DNA of 64,000 bases, from assembly GCF_003289625.1 (NCBI RefSeq), contig NZ_QMBN01000002.1, positions 206,600 to 270,599 of the forward strand, given 5' to 3'. Under the pieces are notes generated by a model that was given only the letters and a program-made list of their open reading frames with translations, was not told the origin of the DNA and ran no database searches. The position numbers and the translations under genes are program-made. Origin of the DNA: Microbacterium sp. SMR1. GTDB lineage: Bacteria > Actinomycetota > Actinomycetes > Actinomycetales > Microbacteriaceae. Positions 53,115-61,270 of the stretch are shown here, one piece after another (within the stretch, counting starts at the first letter, position 1; each line of letters opens with the position of its first letter).

Positions 53115-54323
53115 ATGACCTCGACTGCATCCATTCCCCTGACCCGCGAGGACGCCGTGCCCATGAGATACGGCGGACTCATCGTCATCATGCTGATGGG
53201 CTTCCTCGTGGTCACCGCCGAGTTCCTGCCCAACGGAGTGCTCACCGAGATGGCCGCAGGCCTCGGGGTGACCCCCGGCCAGGCCGGCCAGACGGTGACG
53301 ATCACGGCGCTCGCCGGACTCATCGCGGCCCCGACGATCGGCCTCATCTTCCCGCGCCTCGACCGCCGCGCGCTGCTCGTGTGGGCCGCGGCGGCGGCAT
53401 CCGCCTCGAGCATCGTCGTCGCGCTCTCACCGCACCTGATCACGATCCTCATCGCGCGCTTCTTCCTCGGCGCCTCGATCAGCGCGTTCTGGTCGATGTC
53501 GATCACGGTCGCCGCGCGGCTCGCCGGGCCGGAACGCATCGGCCGGGCGATGATGTTCACCTCGGCCGGCGTGTCGCTCGCCACCGTCGCCGGTGTGCCG
53601 CTCGGTGTGCTCCTGAGCGAGATCCTCGACTGGCGCATCGCGTTCGCTGTCGTCGGAGCGGCGACCGCCGCCGTCGCGCTCGCTGTGCGCCTCGCCCTGC
53701 CCACGGTGCCCGCCGCTGCGGCGTCTAGTGTGCGGCTGCTCGTCGACTCGCTCCGGCGCACCGGGGTCGCGGCTGGCATGACCGGCCACGTGCTGGTCGT
53801 GCTCGGTCACTTCCTGGCGTACACCTACATCCGGCTGGCGCTGGAGCGGGTTCCGGATGTCGGCGCCGAGACGATCGTGCTGCTGCTCGCGGTGTTCGGG
53901 GCGGGAGGGCTCATCGGCAACCTCGTCATCGGGCTGCTCGTCGACCGGGCGTTCCGCGTCCTCGCCGTCACAGCGCCCATCGTCATCGCCGCGGCGATCG
54001 CGCTGCTCGTGCTGCTGCCCGGATCGATCCCGGTGGTCGTCCTCGCGGTGTTCGTGTGGGGCTTCTTCTTCGCGTCATGGCTCATCATCGTCAACACGTG
54101 GGTGGGCCACCGGATGCCGGACCGGCTCGAGGCCGGCGGAAGCCTGACGGTCGTCGGGTTCCAGCTCGCGATCGTGCTCGCGGCCGGCTTCGGCGGGCTG
54201 CTGGTCGATCTCGTCGGTGTCGTCGCGATCGACGTCGTCGCCCTCACGCTGCTCGCTGTCGGCGCGGTGCTGTTCGGGTGGGTCGTGCGGACGCACGAGG
54301 CCGACCGGATGCAGCACTCCTGA
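53115..54323 (+). CDS. MFS transporter (AraJ/drug-efflux type, DHA1)
   Basis: A 402-residue, 12-helix facilitator of the DHA1 group. Segments are VTAEFLPNGVLTEMAAGLGV, GQTVTITALAGLIAAPTIGL, AARLAGPERIGRAMMFTSAG and VAGVPLGVLLSEILDWRIAF, all typical of arabinose/drug exporters such as AraJ and PbuE. The ATG at 53115 follows GGAAGC; the earlier frame includes the intergenic repeat and was rejected. It converges on an AraC-type gene. Substrate unknown. Confidence 0.88.
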   Translation: MTSTASIPLTREDAVPMRYGGLIVIMLMGFLVVTAEFLPNGVLTEMAAGLGVTPGQAGQTVTITALAGLIAAPTIGLIFPRLDRRALLVWAAAAASASSIVVALSPHLITILIARFFLGASISAFWSMSITVAARLAGPERIGRAMMFTSAGVSLATVAGVPLGVLLSEILDWRIAFAVVGAATAAVALAVRLALPTVPAAAASSVRLLVDSLRRTGVAAGMTGHVLVVLGHFLAYTYIRLALERVPDVGAETIVLLLAVFGAGGLIGNLVIGLLVDRAFRVLAVTAPIVIAAAIALLVLLPGSIPVVVLAVFVWGFFFASWLIIVNTWVGHRMPDRLEAGGSLTVVGFQLAIVLAAGFGGLLVDLVGVVAIDVVALTLLAVGAVLFGWVVRTHEADRMQHS

Positions 54324-54363
54324 CGAGGCGCCCCGCCGGTGACACGGTGGGCTGGCGGCGTCG

Positions 54364-55236
54364 TCAGTGCAACGACGGCGCCGCTGCCCGCGCGCGCCAC
54401 AGCGACGGCGGCATCCCGGTGTGGCGGCGGAACGCCCGGCTGAAGCCCTCGTCGGAGCCGTACCCCAGGGCGCGCGACGTTTCCGAGACGGAGGCGCCCG
54501 ACTCGAGCATGTCCTTGGCGTGCTGCATCCGGATGTCGGCGACGTAGCTCGCGGGCGAACGCCCGTATGCGCGTCGGAAGCGCGCGGCGAAGACCGTCCG
54601 CGACATGGCGCTGAGGCTCGCGAGCTGGTCGATGGTCCAGTCGTGGCCGGGCTCGGCTGCGACGGCCTCCGCGGCGCGGCGGAGGAACGGGTCGACGCTC
54701 GGGGCGGGCCAGGCCGAAGCGCCGCGGGAAGGCGCCGCCCACGCGCGGATGGCCGCCAGCAAGACGGTCTTGATCATCATCTGGCAGATGACCGCGTCTC
54801 CGGATCGCCCCGAGGGGGTGCCGGTGCCGAGGTGGCTGACGAGCGCAGCGGCCGCGGGCTCGATTTCGACGAAACCGTCGACGAAGACGAACGGCGGCAG
54901 CGGGGTCACTGCGGCGAGGGAGACGTCGGCAGGGACGACCGTCAGCTCTGCGCCCGACTGCGACGTCAGGGAGATCGGGCGGCAGCCGAGGCTCAAGAAG
55001 GCGTCGCCGGCGAGAAGCGTGCGCGGGCCCGTCGGCACCGCAGCGTCACCGGACGGCCCGGCGACGGTGCAGCTGGTGCCCGATGCCGGATCCCCGGTGA
55101 TCTCGCCTGACAGTACGTAGACCAGCGTCGCGTCACCCGTGCCGAGCTGCAGCGATGCGCCCGGGGCGAGGCGTGCCCCGTGGGCCGTCCCCGGACGGAT
55201 CTCGAGGGATGCCAGAGCCTGTTCGAGCGCGATCAC
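54364..55236 (-). CDS. AraC-family transcriptional regulator
   Basis: A 290-residue regulator with an N-terminal cupin-like ligand domain and a C-terminal double HTH (WTIDQLASLSAMSRTVFAAR, ALGYGSDEGFSRAFRRHTGM). The start was set at the GTG at 55236 because the upstream frame enters arginine-rich intergenic sequence. It converges with the MFS gene; AraC proteins of this cupin type often control a neighbouring efflux or oxidoreductase gene, so a link with the MFS gene is possible but unproven. Confidence 0.88.
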   Translation of the reverse strand: MIALEQALASLEIRPGTAHGARLAPGASLQLGTGDATLVYVLSGEITGDPASGTSCTVAGPSGDAAVPTGPRTLLAGDAFLSLGCRPISLTSQSGAELTVVPADVSLAAVTPLPPFVFVDGFVEIEPAAAALVSHLGTGTPSGRSGDAVICQMMIKTVLLAAIRAWAAPSRGASAWPAPSVDPFLRRAAEAVAAEPGHDWTIDQLASLSAMSRTVFAARFRRAYGRSPASYVADIRMQHAKDMLESGASVSETSRALGYGSDEGFSRAFRRHTGMPPSLWRARAAAPSLH

Positions 55237-55282
55237 GCTGTCCCCAACGCGGCGCCGTGCGGGCTCATTCCGTCGAGCGCGT

Positions 55283-55357
55283 GCGCGAGAACGCACCGTC
55301 ACCGCGAGCACGTACCCCGCACGGTGCGTTTTCGCCGAGAGGGTGCGTTCTCGGCGG
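55283..55357. repeat. 75-bp intergenic repeat with two hairpins, copy 2
   Basis: Copy of 52957-53031. Here the first hairpin has perfect 10-base arms AACGCACCGT (55290-55299) and ACGGTGCGTT (55321-55330); the second is GCCGAGA (55334-55340) with TCTCGGC (55349-55355). It lies between the cyclophilin stop and the AraC start on the minus strand, so it may also stop transcription. Confidence 0.75.
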
Positions 55358-55371
55358 GCCGGCGCCCGGGC

Positions 55372-56040
55372 TCAGCCCAGCGAGACACCGGTGATCGTCA
55401 CCGGGGTGGCGGGGGCGCCGTCGGGGGCACCGCCCTCGGCGCCGGCGGCAGCGACCTCGCGCACGATCGCGAGGCCCGCTTCGTCGAGCGTGCCGAAGAC
55501 GGTGTACTTCGCGGGCAGCGGGGTGTCCTCGTACACGAGGAAGAACTGCGAGCCGTTCGTGTTCGGGCCGGCGTTGGCCATCGCGACCGTTCCGGCCGGG
55601 TAGGTCTCACTGCCGTCGAGCTCGTCGGCGAAGTTATATCCGGGGCCGCCGCGTCCGGTTCCCGACGGGTCGCCGCACTGCAGCACGAAGATGCCCGAGG
55701 TGGTGAGGCGGTGGCAGGGCGAGTCGTTGTAGTAGCCCTGCTCGGCGAGCGAGACGAAGCTGCCGACCGTGCACGGCGTGCGGTCGGCGTCGAGGGTCAT
55801 GGGGATGTCGCCGGCCGACGTCTGCAGCACGGCCGAGACCTGGCCCGTCACCTCGGACTCGGCCGGCGGGAGCTCGACGTCGCGCACGCCGCCGGGAGCC
55901 TCGACGTAGGCGCAGGCGCCCTCCGGAACGGTCTCGGCGGTCGGCATGGTGTCGGGCTCGGCGGGCGTGGGCGACGATGCGCATCCGGCGAGAGCGAGAG
56001 CCGACAGGACGAGGAGGGCGGAACCGAGACGAGCACGCAT
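55372..56040 (-). CDS. Cyclophilin-type peptidyl-prolyl isomerase lipoprotein
   Basis: A 222-residue lipoprotein with signal LVLSALALAGC (lipobox Cys 20) and a cyclophilin domain. Motifs are CTVGSFVSLAEQGYYNDSPC, HRLTTSGIFVLQCGDPSGTG and NTNGSQFFLVYEDTPLP. It should catalyse proline isomerisation in exported proteins at the outer membrane face. One catalytic Phe/Arg of classical cyclophilins is altered (HRLTTSGIF rather than HRVIxxFM), so activity may be modest. The start at 56040 opens the signal peptide. Confidence 0.91.
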   Translation of the reverse strand: MRARLGSALLVLSALALAGCASSPTPAEPDTMPTAETVPEGACAYVEAPGGVRDVELPPAESEVTGQVSAVLQTSAGDIPMTLDADRTPCTVGSFVSLAEQGYYNDSPCHRLTTSGIFVLQCGDPSGTGRGGPGYNFADELDGSETYPAGTVAMANAGPNTNGSQFFLVYEDTPLPAKYTVFGTLDEAGLAIVREVAAAGAEGGAPDGAPATPVTITGVSLG

Positions 56041-56198
56041 GTTCAGAGCCTACGGTCTCGGATGCCGCCGGTCGGGTACCCGAATCGACGCGGTTCGCCG
56101 TCGCGAGCGAAGCCGGATGCCGGAACCTGGTCAGCACGCGCCGCGAGTGGCACGATCGGACCGTGATGCCCGCGCCGCGGGCCGCGGAAGGGGTGGCG

Positions 56199-56645
56199 AT
56201 GGCTGACAGCACGGCGGGCGGTGCCGGATTCTCCGACGAGGAGAAGGCGGCGATGAAGCAGCGGGCCGAGGAGCTCCGCTCGACGAAGGGCCTGAAGGGC
56301 GCCGCGAAGCTCGCGAAAGAGCTCGAGGCCTGCATGGACGCGATCGACGCGCTCGAGGGGATCGACGGCGAGGTCGCCCGCATGGTCCACCGGATCGTGT
56401 CGGAGGAGGCATCCGACCTCGACCCGAAGACGTTCTACGGGTTCCCGGCCTATGCGCGCGCCGGGAAGGTCGTGATCTTCGTGCAGCCGAAGTCGAAGTT
56501 CGACACCCGCTACCCGACGCTCAACTTCGACGAGACGGCGACGCTCGACGACGGGTCGATGTGGCCGACGTCGTTCGCGATCGTCGAGGTCACTCCCCAG
56601 GTCGAGGGTCGCGTGCGGGAGCTAATCCGCTCCGCCGTCGACTGA
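56199..56645 (+). CDS. DUF1801 domain protein
   Basis: A 148-residue soluble protein. An N-terminal charged helical region (EEKAAMKQRAEELRSTKGLK) is followed by a DUF1801/YdhG-like domain with DLDPKTFYGFPAYARAGKVV and IFVQPKSKFDTRYPTLNF. Such proteins have been linked to iron-chaperone-like folds but the role is unknown. The ATG at 56199 follows GGAAGGGG; an ATG 11 codons earlier (56166) is possible. Its last 56 bases overlap the PAP2 gene on the other strand. Confidence 0.82.
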   Translation: MADSTAGGAGFSDEEKAAMKQRAEELRSTKGLKGAAKLAKELEACMDAIDALEGIDGEVARMVHRIVSEEASDLDPKTFYGFPAYARAGKVVIFVQPKSKFDTRYPTLNFDETATLDDGSMWPTSFAIVEVTPQVEGRVRELIRSAVD

Positions 56646-57276
56646 TCTCCGGCGCCGACCGCGTCGTCCGGGGTTCTCGCGTGACGGCGACCGCGACGAT
56701 CGTCAGCAGCGCCGGCACGGCGAGACCCAGCAGAGCGCCGGCGGCGACATCGTGCAGGTAGTGCGCGCCCTCGAAGAGTCGACCCGAAAGCACGATGAGC
56801 GCTGCGCCAACGGCCGCCCACGTCGCCCACGTCCGGCGCGCCGCCACGGCGATGACCCAGACCGCGCCCATCGCGAGGACGGCGTGGTTCGAGGGGAAGG
56901 AGTAGTCGGTGGCGTCGCAGGCCGACAGCGCTGCCCAGCGGGTGCACGGGCGTGCCTGCATGAGGGCCACCTTGACCATCTCGCTGGTGGCGTAGGCGAT
57001 GACGACTCCGCCCGCTGCGGCGATGGAGAGGATGCGGTGCCGTGACCCGCCTCGCAGCGCGACGGCCAACGCGACGACCGTGCCGACGGCGAGCAGCGAC
57101 AGGAATACGTCCGAGAGGTACGCGGTCGCCGGAAGCGCGAGGCCCGCGGTCATCGCCCCGCGCGTCGCCAGGACGCTGAGACTGACGCCCCACCAGGGGA
57201 TGAGCAGTGCGGCCGCCGCGATGACGGCGACAGCGGACACGGGGAGTATCGACGATCGGGGGATGGCGGTGCTCAC
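56590..57276 (-). CDS. PAP2-superfamily membrane phosphatase
   Basis: A 228-residue protein with six helices and the three PAP2 motifs: KVALMQARPCTRW, FPSNHAVLAMG and SGRLFEGAHYLHDVAAG. It removes phosphate from lipids such as phosphatidic acid or undecaprenyl pyrophosphate. The GTG at 57276 was chosen because an upstream ATG frame begins with Arg-rich sequence. Its end overlaps the DUF1801 gene by 56 bases. Confidence 0.9.
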   Translation of the reverse strand: MSTAIPRSSILPVSAVAVIAAAALLIPWWGVSLSVLATRGAMTAGLALPATAYLSDVFLSLLAVGTVVALAVALRGGSRHRILSIAAAGGVVIAYATSEMVKVALMQARPCTRWAALSACDATDYSFPSNHAVLAMGAVWVIAVAARRTWATWAAVGAALIVLSGRLFEGAHYLHDVAAGALLGLAVPALLTIVAVAVTREPRTTRSAPEISRRRSGLAPARDPRPGE

Positions 57277-57357
57277 CCCAGCGACGCTAGGAAGCGCGCG
57301 GCCGCGCGGCATCCGCTCTCAGGCGCACGCGCATCCTCCCCGAGGTGTATTCCTCGT

Positions 57358-58041
57358 TCAGGAGAGCAGCGCCTCTGCCCGCAGGGTCAGTGCGATCGCG
57401 ACGAGTGTCGACAGCAGCCCCGAGGCGAGGAGCAGACCCGGATGCGCGAGGCCGATCACGATCTGACGTGTGCGCGGCGCGTCGGCGAGGAAGTGCTCCG
57501 GGATGCGGTGGCGCGTGGGCACGGCCGACCACCCGCGCAGTCGCACCAGGTAGCTCGCGTAGCGGATGATCAGCACGCAGTAGAGCAGCACGGTGACCGG
57601 AGGCACGATGCGGGCGAAGAGGTCACCGGCGGCGATCCAGGCCGCCTCGATGTCGGTGCCGCTCTCGTCGGCGAGCTGCACCGCGATCGCGCCGCCGATC
57701 ACGACCGAGCCCAGCCAGAACACGAAGGCGCTGAAGAGCGCGAGGAACCGCGCGAAGAAATGGCTCAGGATCGACGGCTCGTACTCCAAGTGCGACCTCG
57801 GCGTCTGCGACAGGACGATGAGCGTCGCCACGAGGGGCGGGAGTGCCGCGGTGAGGGTGAGCGTTGCGCGCAGCCAATGCGGGCCGCCGAGCAGATCGCA
57901 GATGACGAGCAGGGCGACCACGGTGATCATCCACAGCAGGCCGAGGGCCGTGGGGTGGGAGGTCACGAAGGAGGGATGATGCTCCTCGAGGCGGGCGCTG
58001 GCGCGTTCGACGAGCCGTCGTCCCCGATCGTTCGTCGTCAC
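57358..58041 (-). CDS. Hypothetical membrane protein
   Basis: A 227-residue protein with a cytoplasmic N-terminus of 30 residues and about five helices (GLLWMITVVALLVICDLLGG, LTLTAALPPLVATLIVL, FLALFSAFVFWLGSVVIGGA, IVPPVTVLLYCVLIIRY, GLLLASGLLSTLVAIALTL). No motif for catalysis or transport is recognised. The start is close to the left copy of the 29-bp repeat, so the inserted nuclease cassette lies in its upstream region. Confidence 0.75.
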   Translation of the reverse strand: MTTNDRGRRLVERASARLEEHHPSFVTSHPTALGLLWMITVVALLVICDLLGGPHWLRATLTLTAALPPLVATLIVLSQTPRSHLEYEPSILSHFFARFLALFSAFVFWLGSVVIGGAIAVQLADESGTDIEAAWIAAGDLFARIVPPVTVLLYCVLIIRYASYLVRLRGWSAVPTRHRIPEHFLADAPRTRQIVIGLAHPGLLLASGLLSTLVAIALTLRAEALLS

Positions 58042-58049
58042 GGGTGGAT

Positions 58050-58078
58050 GCTATCGCCGGTGACCGGCCGGTGTGCAG
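58050..58078. repeat. 29-bp direct repeat, left copy
   Basis: Identical over 29 bases to 59302-59330; it begins GCTATCGCCGGTGACC and ends GGTGTGCAG. It lies nine bases upstream of the membrane protein start. Together the copies bracket one nuclease-like gene, as expected for a target duplication or recombination site. Confidence 0.9.
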
Positions 58079-58206
58079 TTCTGATGCCGCCGTACTACCC
58101 GCCACGGGACAGAGGGCGCGCAGATCGTCGCGGATACGCCCGGAACCGCACGGTCAGCCGTCGATCTAGATAAGGTCGCAGAAGATCAATCATCCTCGGG
58201 GGAACA

Positions 58207-59295
58207 GTGGAGTTTCAGGACCGTCTTTCCGCGCTCGCAAATAAGGTTTCGAATCAGGCGTCGCTCATCGGCACCGAAGAGGCTACGAAGAACGCGTTCG
58301 TTATGCCGTTCATCTCGTCGATCCTCGGCTACGACGTCTTTGATCCGCTGGAAGTCGTGCCGGAGTTCACGGCGGACGTCGGAATCAAGAAGGGCGAGAA
58401 GGTCGACTACGCCATCATGCGCGATGGCGAGGTCCAGATCCTCATCGAATGCAAAGCCTCCACCGGTGCGCCCAAGATCGAGCACGCTTCGCAGCTGTTC
58501 CGATACTTCGCGACGACGAACGCGCGGATCGCTGCGCTCACGAACGGCGTCATCTGGCAGTTCTTCACGGACCTCGATGCTCCGAACCGAATGGACGCGA
58601 AGCCGTTCCTCGTGCTGGACCTGCTCGACATCGATGACACTCTCATCCCCGAGGTCCAGAAGCTCAGTAAGGACAGCTTCGACCTCGAGTCGATCATCAA
58701 CGCCGCTGAAGAGCTCAAGTACGTCGGAGCACTCAAGCGCGAGATCGCGGGCCAGTTCCGCGACCCGAGCGACGAGTGGATCAAGTTCTTCGCGCAACGT
58801 GTTTATGAGGGCTCCTACACCGCACGCGTTCGTGAGCAGTTCACCGCCCTGGTAACCAAGGCTGCGCGTCAGTTCCTCACGGAGAGTGTGAACGACCGGC
58901 TGAAGACGGCGCTTGGCGCTGGCGTGGCGGTCAAGGTGCCGGATCACGAGACCCCCGTCCCCACGAGCGAGGTCGCAGTTCAGGACGATCTGGATCGTGA
59001 CACCGAGATAGAGACAACGCTCGAGGAACTGGAGGGTTACCAGATCGTCAAGGCGATCGCATGTGGTGAGACGAAGCCGCAGCGGGTCACCCATCGTGAC
59101 GCGAAGAGCTACTTCGCCGTGCTGCTCGACGACAACAATCGGAAGCCCATCGCCCGACTCCATTTCAACTCGCGGCAGAAGTACATCGGTCTGCTGGATG
59201 CAGAAAAGGTTGAGACCCGTCATCCCATCAACGGTCTCGATGAGATCTATGAGTACGCGGATGCCATCCGAGAGGCTGTCGTTCGCTACCGGTGA
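58207..59295 (+). CDS. Solitary HsdR-N-like (type I restriction) nuclease-domain protein
   Basis: A 362-residue protein resembling the N-terminal part of type I restriction subunit HsdR. It has a PD-(D/E)xK nuclease core: Asp in EKVDYAIMRDG and Glu/Lys in VQILIECKASTG, after the helix EEATKNAFVMPFISSILGYD. The helicase motor and a methyltransferase or specificity gene are absent. The last third (EELEGYQIVKAIACGETKP, LDAEKVETRHPINGLDEIYE) may be a DNA- or nucleotide-binding domain. Codon use is less GC-biased than its neighbours. The GTG start follows GGGGGAAC. It is alone inside a perfect 29-bp repeat, so horizontal gain is likely. Confidence 0.8.
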   Translation: MEFQDRLSALANKVSNQASLIGTEEATKNAFVMPFISSILGYDVFDPLEVVPEFTADVGIKKGEKVDYAIMRDGEVQILIECKASTGAPKIEHASQLFRYFATTNARIAALTNGVIWQFFTDLDAPNRMDAKPFLVLDLLDIDDTLIPEVQKLSKDSFDLESIINAAEELKYVGALKREIAGQFRDPSDEWIKFFAQRVYEGSYTARVREQFTALVTKAARQFLTESVNDRLKTALGAGVAVKVPDHETPVPTSEVAVQDDLDRDTEIETTLEELEGYQIVKAIACGETKPQRVTHRDAKSYFAVLLDDNNRKPIARLHFNSRQKYIGLLDAEKVETRHPINGLDEIYEYADAIREAVVRYR

Positions 59296-59301
59296 GCTTG
59301 G

Positions 59302-59330
59302 GCTATCGCCGGTGACCGGCCGGTGTGCAG
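59302..59330. repeat. 29-bp direct repeat, right copy
   Basis: Exact copy of 58050-58078, six bases after the stop of the HsdR-N-like gene. It is followed by the leader of the FBP-domain gene, so the cassette lies between the membrane protein gene and that leader. Confidence 0.9.
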
Positions 59331-59615
59331 GGAGTAGCCTGGACGCGTGAGTACCGTCCGTCTGCCGATGCCCTCTGGGCGTGAGGGGGTCTCCGGCGCG
59401 CTCAGCGCCGGTGGCACAGGCGCGGCATCCTTCGTCCTCCTCGCCGGTTGATCCGGCGCGCGTCGCGTCGACCCATGTCCGCGACGCGCTCTCCCGGTCC
59501 CGGGCGACGACTCCGTCGTTCCGGGATGATCCGCTCACGACCGTCTGCTCGCAGCCCGTTCCGGGCGCCGGCGCGACGGTGGTGCGCGAACGCGTACTCA
59601 GACAGGACCCTTTCC
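59331..59615 (+). other. Leader region before the FBP gene, possible short uORF
   Basis: No conserved gene is seen in these 285 bases. A 34-codon frame starts at GTG 59348 and ends with TGA at 59447-59449 (VSTVRLPMPSGREGVSG onward), just after a TAGCCT -10-like box, so it could be a leaderless small ORF. Several GC hairpins lie in it (for example GGCGCGCTCAGCGCC). The long leader may regulate the EF-G-binding protein by attenuation; this is speculative. Confidence 0.35.
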
Positions 59616-60107
59616 ATGTTCGCCCTCACCGCGAAAGCCATCCGCTCCTCGTTCATCAACGTCTCGCTCCGCGAGCGCAATTCGCTCGTCGTCCCCGCCG
59701 ACCTCGGGGACGTCGACTGGTCTACCCGTGACTACTACGGGTGGCGCGACCCCAAGACTCCGCTGCTCGGGTTCATCGTCGCCGAGGTCGACGGCGAGGC
59801 CGTCGGCCTGCAGCTGCGTCAGGCAGATCAGGCCACGCGCACCCGCCCGCAATGCTCGTGGTGCTGCGATGTCACCCTCCCCAACGAGGTCGTCTTCTTC
59901 GCCGCGAAACGGGCGGGAAAGGCCGGTCGTGCCGGAAACACCGTCGGGACGCTCCTGTGCTCGGGGTTCGAGTGCTCGCGGAACGTCCGGCGCCTCGACC
60001 CGCCGCCCTACCTCGGGTTCGACGCGGCAGCGGCGCGCGATCGCCGCATCGCGACGCTGCGGGCCAACGTCGACGCGTTCTTCCGCGATCTGCGCGACGG
60101 CGCCTGA
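59616..60107 (+). CDS. FBP-domain protein (EF-G-binding, FusB-like zinc finger)
   Basis: A 163-residue protein with an N-terminal helical part (IRSSFINVSLRERNSLVVPA) and a treble-clef zinc finger: CSWC and, 40 residues later, CSGFEC. This is the C-terminal FBP/FusB arrangement, which binds elongation factor EF-G and frees it from stalled ribosomes, giving fusidic-acid tolerance in some bacteria. The ATG at 59616 follows AGGACCC. Its long leader (59331-59615) is unusual. A terminator follows at 60120. Role inferred from the family. Confidence 0.87.
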   Translation: MFALTAKAIRSSFINVSLRERNSLVVPADLGDVDWSTRDYYGWRDPKTPLLGFIVAEVDGEAVGLQLRQADQATRTRPQCSWCCDVTLPNEVVFFAAKRAGKAGRAGNTVGTLLCSGFECSRNVRRLDPPPYLGFDAAAARDRRIATLRANVDAFFRDLRDGA

Positions 60108-60119
60108 GCCGCCCCGCAC

Positions 60120-60162
60120 CCGGCGTCCGGCTTCTCCTCAGCGAGGTGGGGCCGGGCGCCGG
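60120..60162. terminator. Bidirectional terminator between FBP and XRE genes
   Basis: Arms CCGGCGTCCGG and CCGGGCGCCGG pair with one G-T position around a 21-base loop. It lies between the converging stops at 60107 and 60175. Confidence 0.7.
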
Positions 60163-60174
60163 CTGTGTCGCTGA

Positions 60175-60444
60175 TCAGGTCGTCGTCGAGGCGATGTCCG
60201 TGAGCAGCGCCTCGGCGGCCAGCGCGTCGAGCGACAGGCCGAGGCTCGCGGCGACGGCGGCGACGGTCGCGAACGACGGGGTCGCCAGCCGGCCGGTCTC
60301 GATCTTGCGCAGTGTCTCGGGTGATACGCCGGCGGCTGCGGCGACCTCCGTGATCGACCGGTCTCCCCGCGCTCGCCGGAGCTGGGCGCCCAGGCGATGG
60401 CCGCGCTCGACGGCTTCGGGCGTGAGCGCGCGACGAACCATCAT
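60175..60444 (-). CDS. XRE-family helix-turn-helix regulator
   Basis: An 89-residue protein consisting of one XRE (Cro/C1) HTH: LGAQLRRARGDRSITEVAAA, AGVSPETLRKIETGRLATPS and FATVAAVAASLGLSLDALAA. No second domain. The ATG at 60444 (or the adjacent ATG at 60441) is 56 bases from the divergent map start. A CCGGTAT palindrome and a CGGTAT half-site lie in that gap, so it probably represses map and itself. No toxin gene is present, so this is not an obvious toxin-antitoxin pair. Confidence 0.85.
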   Translation of the reverse strand: MMVRRALTPEAVERGHRLGAQLRRARGDRSITEVAAAAGVSPETLRKIETGRLATPSFATVAAVAASLGLSLDALAAEALLTDIASTTT

Positions 60445-60456
60445 GCGCTCATCGTA

Positions 60457-60488
60457 GCGGTATAGTTTGACCGGTATTTTTATACCGG
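60457..60488. promoter_or_regulatory. XRE operator and map promoter
   Basis: A perfect palindrome CCGGTAT-TTTT-ATACCGG (60471-60488) is preceded by a half-site CGGTAT (60459-60464) 14 bases away. A TATAGT box at 60461-60466 would place the map transcription start in the palindrome, so a bound repressor would block it. Confidence 0.75.
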
Positions 60489-60499
60489 AGGAGCGTACC

Positions 60500-61270
60500 A
60501 TGATCGAGATCTTCACACCGCGCGAGGTCGATCGCGCCCGCGAGGCGGGGGCCATCGTCGGCGGCATCCTCCGCGATATCCGCTCGCGGGTGCAGGTGGG
60601 CACCAACCTCCTCGAGATCGACGAGTGGACGCGCGAGCTCATCGACGACAACGGTGCGACGTCCTGTTATGTCGACTACGCGCCGTCGTTCGGGCGGGGC
60701 CCCTTCGGGCACTACATCTGCACGGCGGTCAACGACGCCGTGCTGCACGGGATGCCGCACGACTACCGCCTCGCCGACGGGGACCTCCTCACGCTCGACC
60801 TCGCCGTCGCGAAGGGCGGCCTTGCGGCCGACGCCGCGATCAGCTTCGTCGTCGGGAATCGGCGCCCGGAGGGAGCGGCAGCCCTCATCGACGCGACCGA
60901 ACGCGCCCTCGCCGCCGGCATCGAGGTCGCACGCGCGGGCAACCGGGTGGGCGATATCTCGCGCGCGATCGGCAATGTGCTCTCCGGTGCCGGATACTCC
61001 ATCAACACCGAGTTCGGCGGGCACAGCATCGGGTCGGTGATGCACGGCGACCTGCACATCCCCAATACCGGGCGGCCGGGGCGGGGCTACATCCTGCGGC
61101 CGGGGCTGCTCATCGCGATCGAGCCGTGGGTCATGGAAGACACGAACGTGCTCGTGACCGACGCGGACGGGTGGACGCTCCGCAGCTCGACCGGATGCCT
61201 CACCGCCCACGCCGAGCACACGATCGCCATCACCGACGGAGCGGCCGAGATCCTCACCCTGCCGCGGTGA
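60500..61270 (+). CDS. map: Type I methionine aminopeptidase
   Basis: A 256-residue metallopeptidase that removes the initiator methionine. The five metal ligands are seen: Asp in LLTLDLAVAKG (100), Asp in AADAAISF (111), His in FGGHSIG (175), Glu in IAIEPWVM (208) and Glu in HAEHTIAI (239). The ATG at 60500 follows GGAGGAGCGTACC. It lies away from the ribosomal-protein operon where the housekeeping map usually is, and it is under an XRE repressor, so it is probably a second, regulated copy. Its end overlaps the next gene by 17 bases on the other strand. Confidence 0.92.
   Translation: MIEIFTPREVDRAREAGAIVGGILRDIRSRVQVGTNLLEIDEWTRELIDDNGATSCYVDYAPSFGRGPFGHYICTAVNDAVLHGMPHDYRLADGDLLTLDLAVAKGGLAADAAISFVVGNRRPEGAAALIDATERALAAGIEVARAGNRVGDISRAIGNVLSGAGYSINTEFGGHSIGSVMHGDLHIPNTGRPGRGYILRPGLLIAIEPWVMEDTNVLVTDADGWTLRSSTGCLTAHAEHTIAITDGAAEILTLPR

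Noticed and set aside
60175..61270. Toxin-antitoxin module formed by XRE and map
   Set aside because: The partner has all five metal ligands of a normal methionine aminopeptidase and is divergent, not cotranscribed, so a repressor-enzyme pair fits better.
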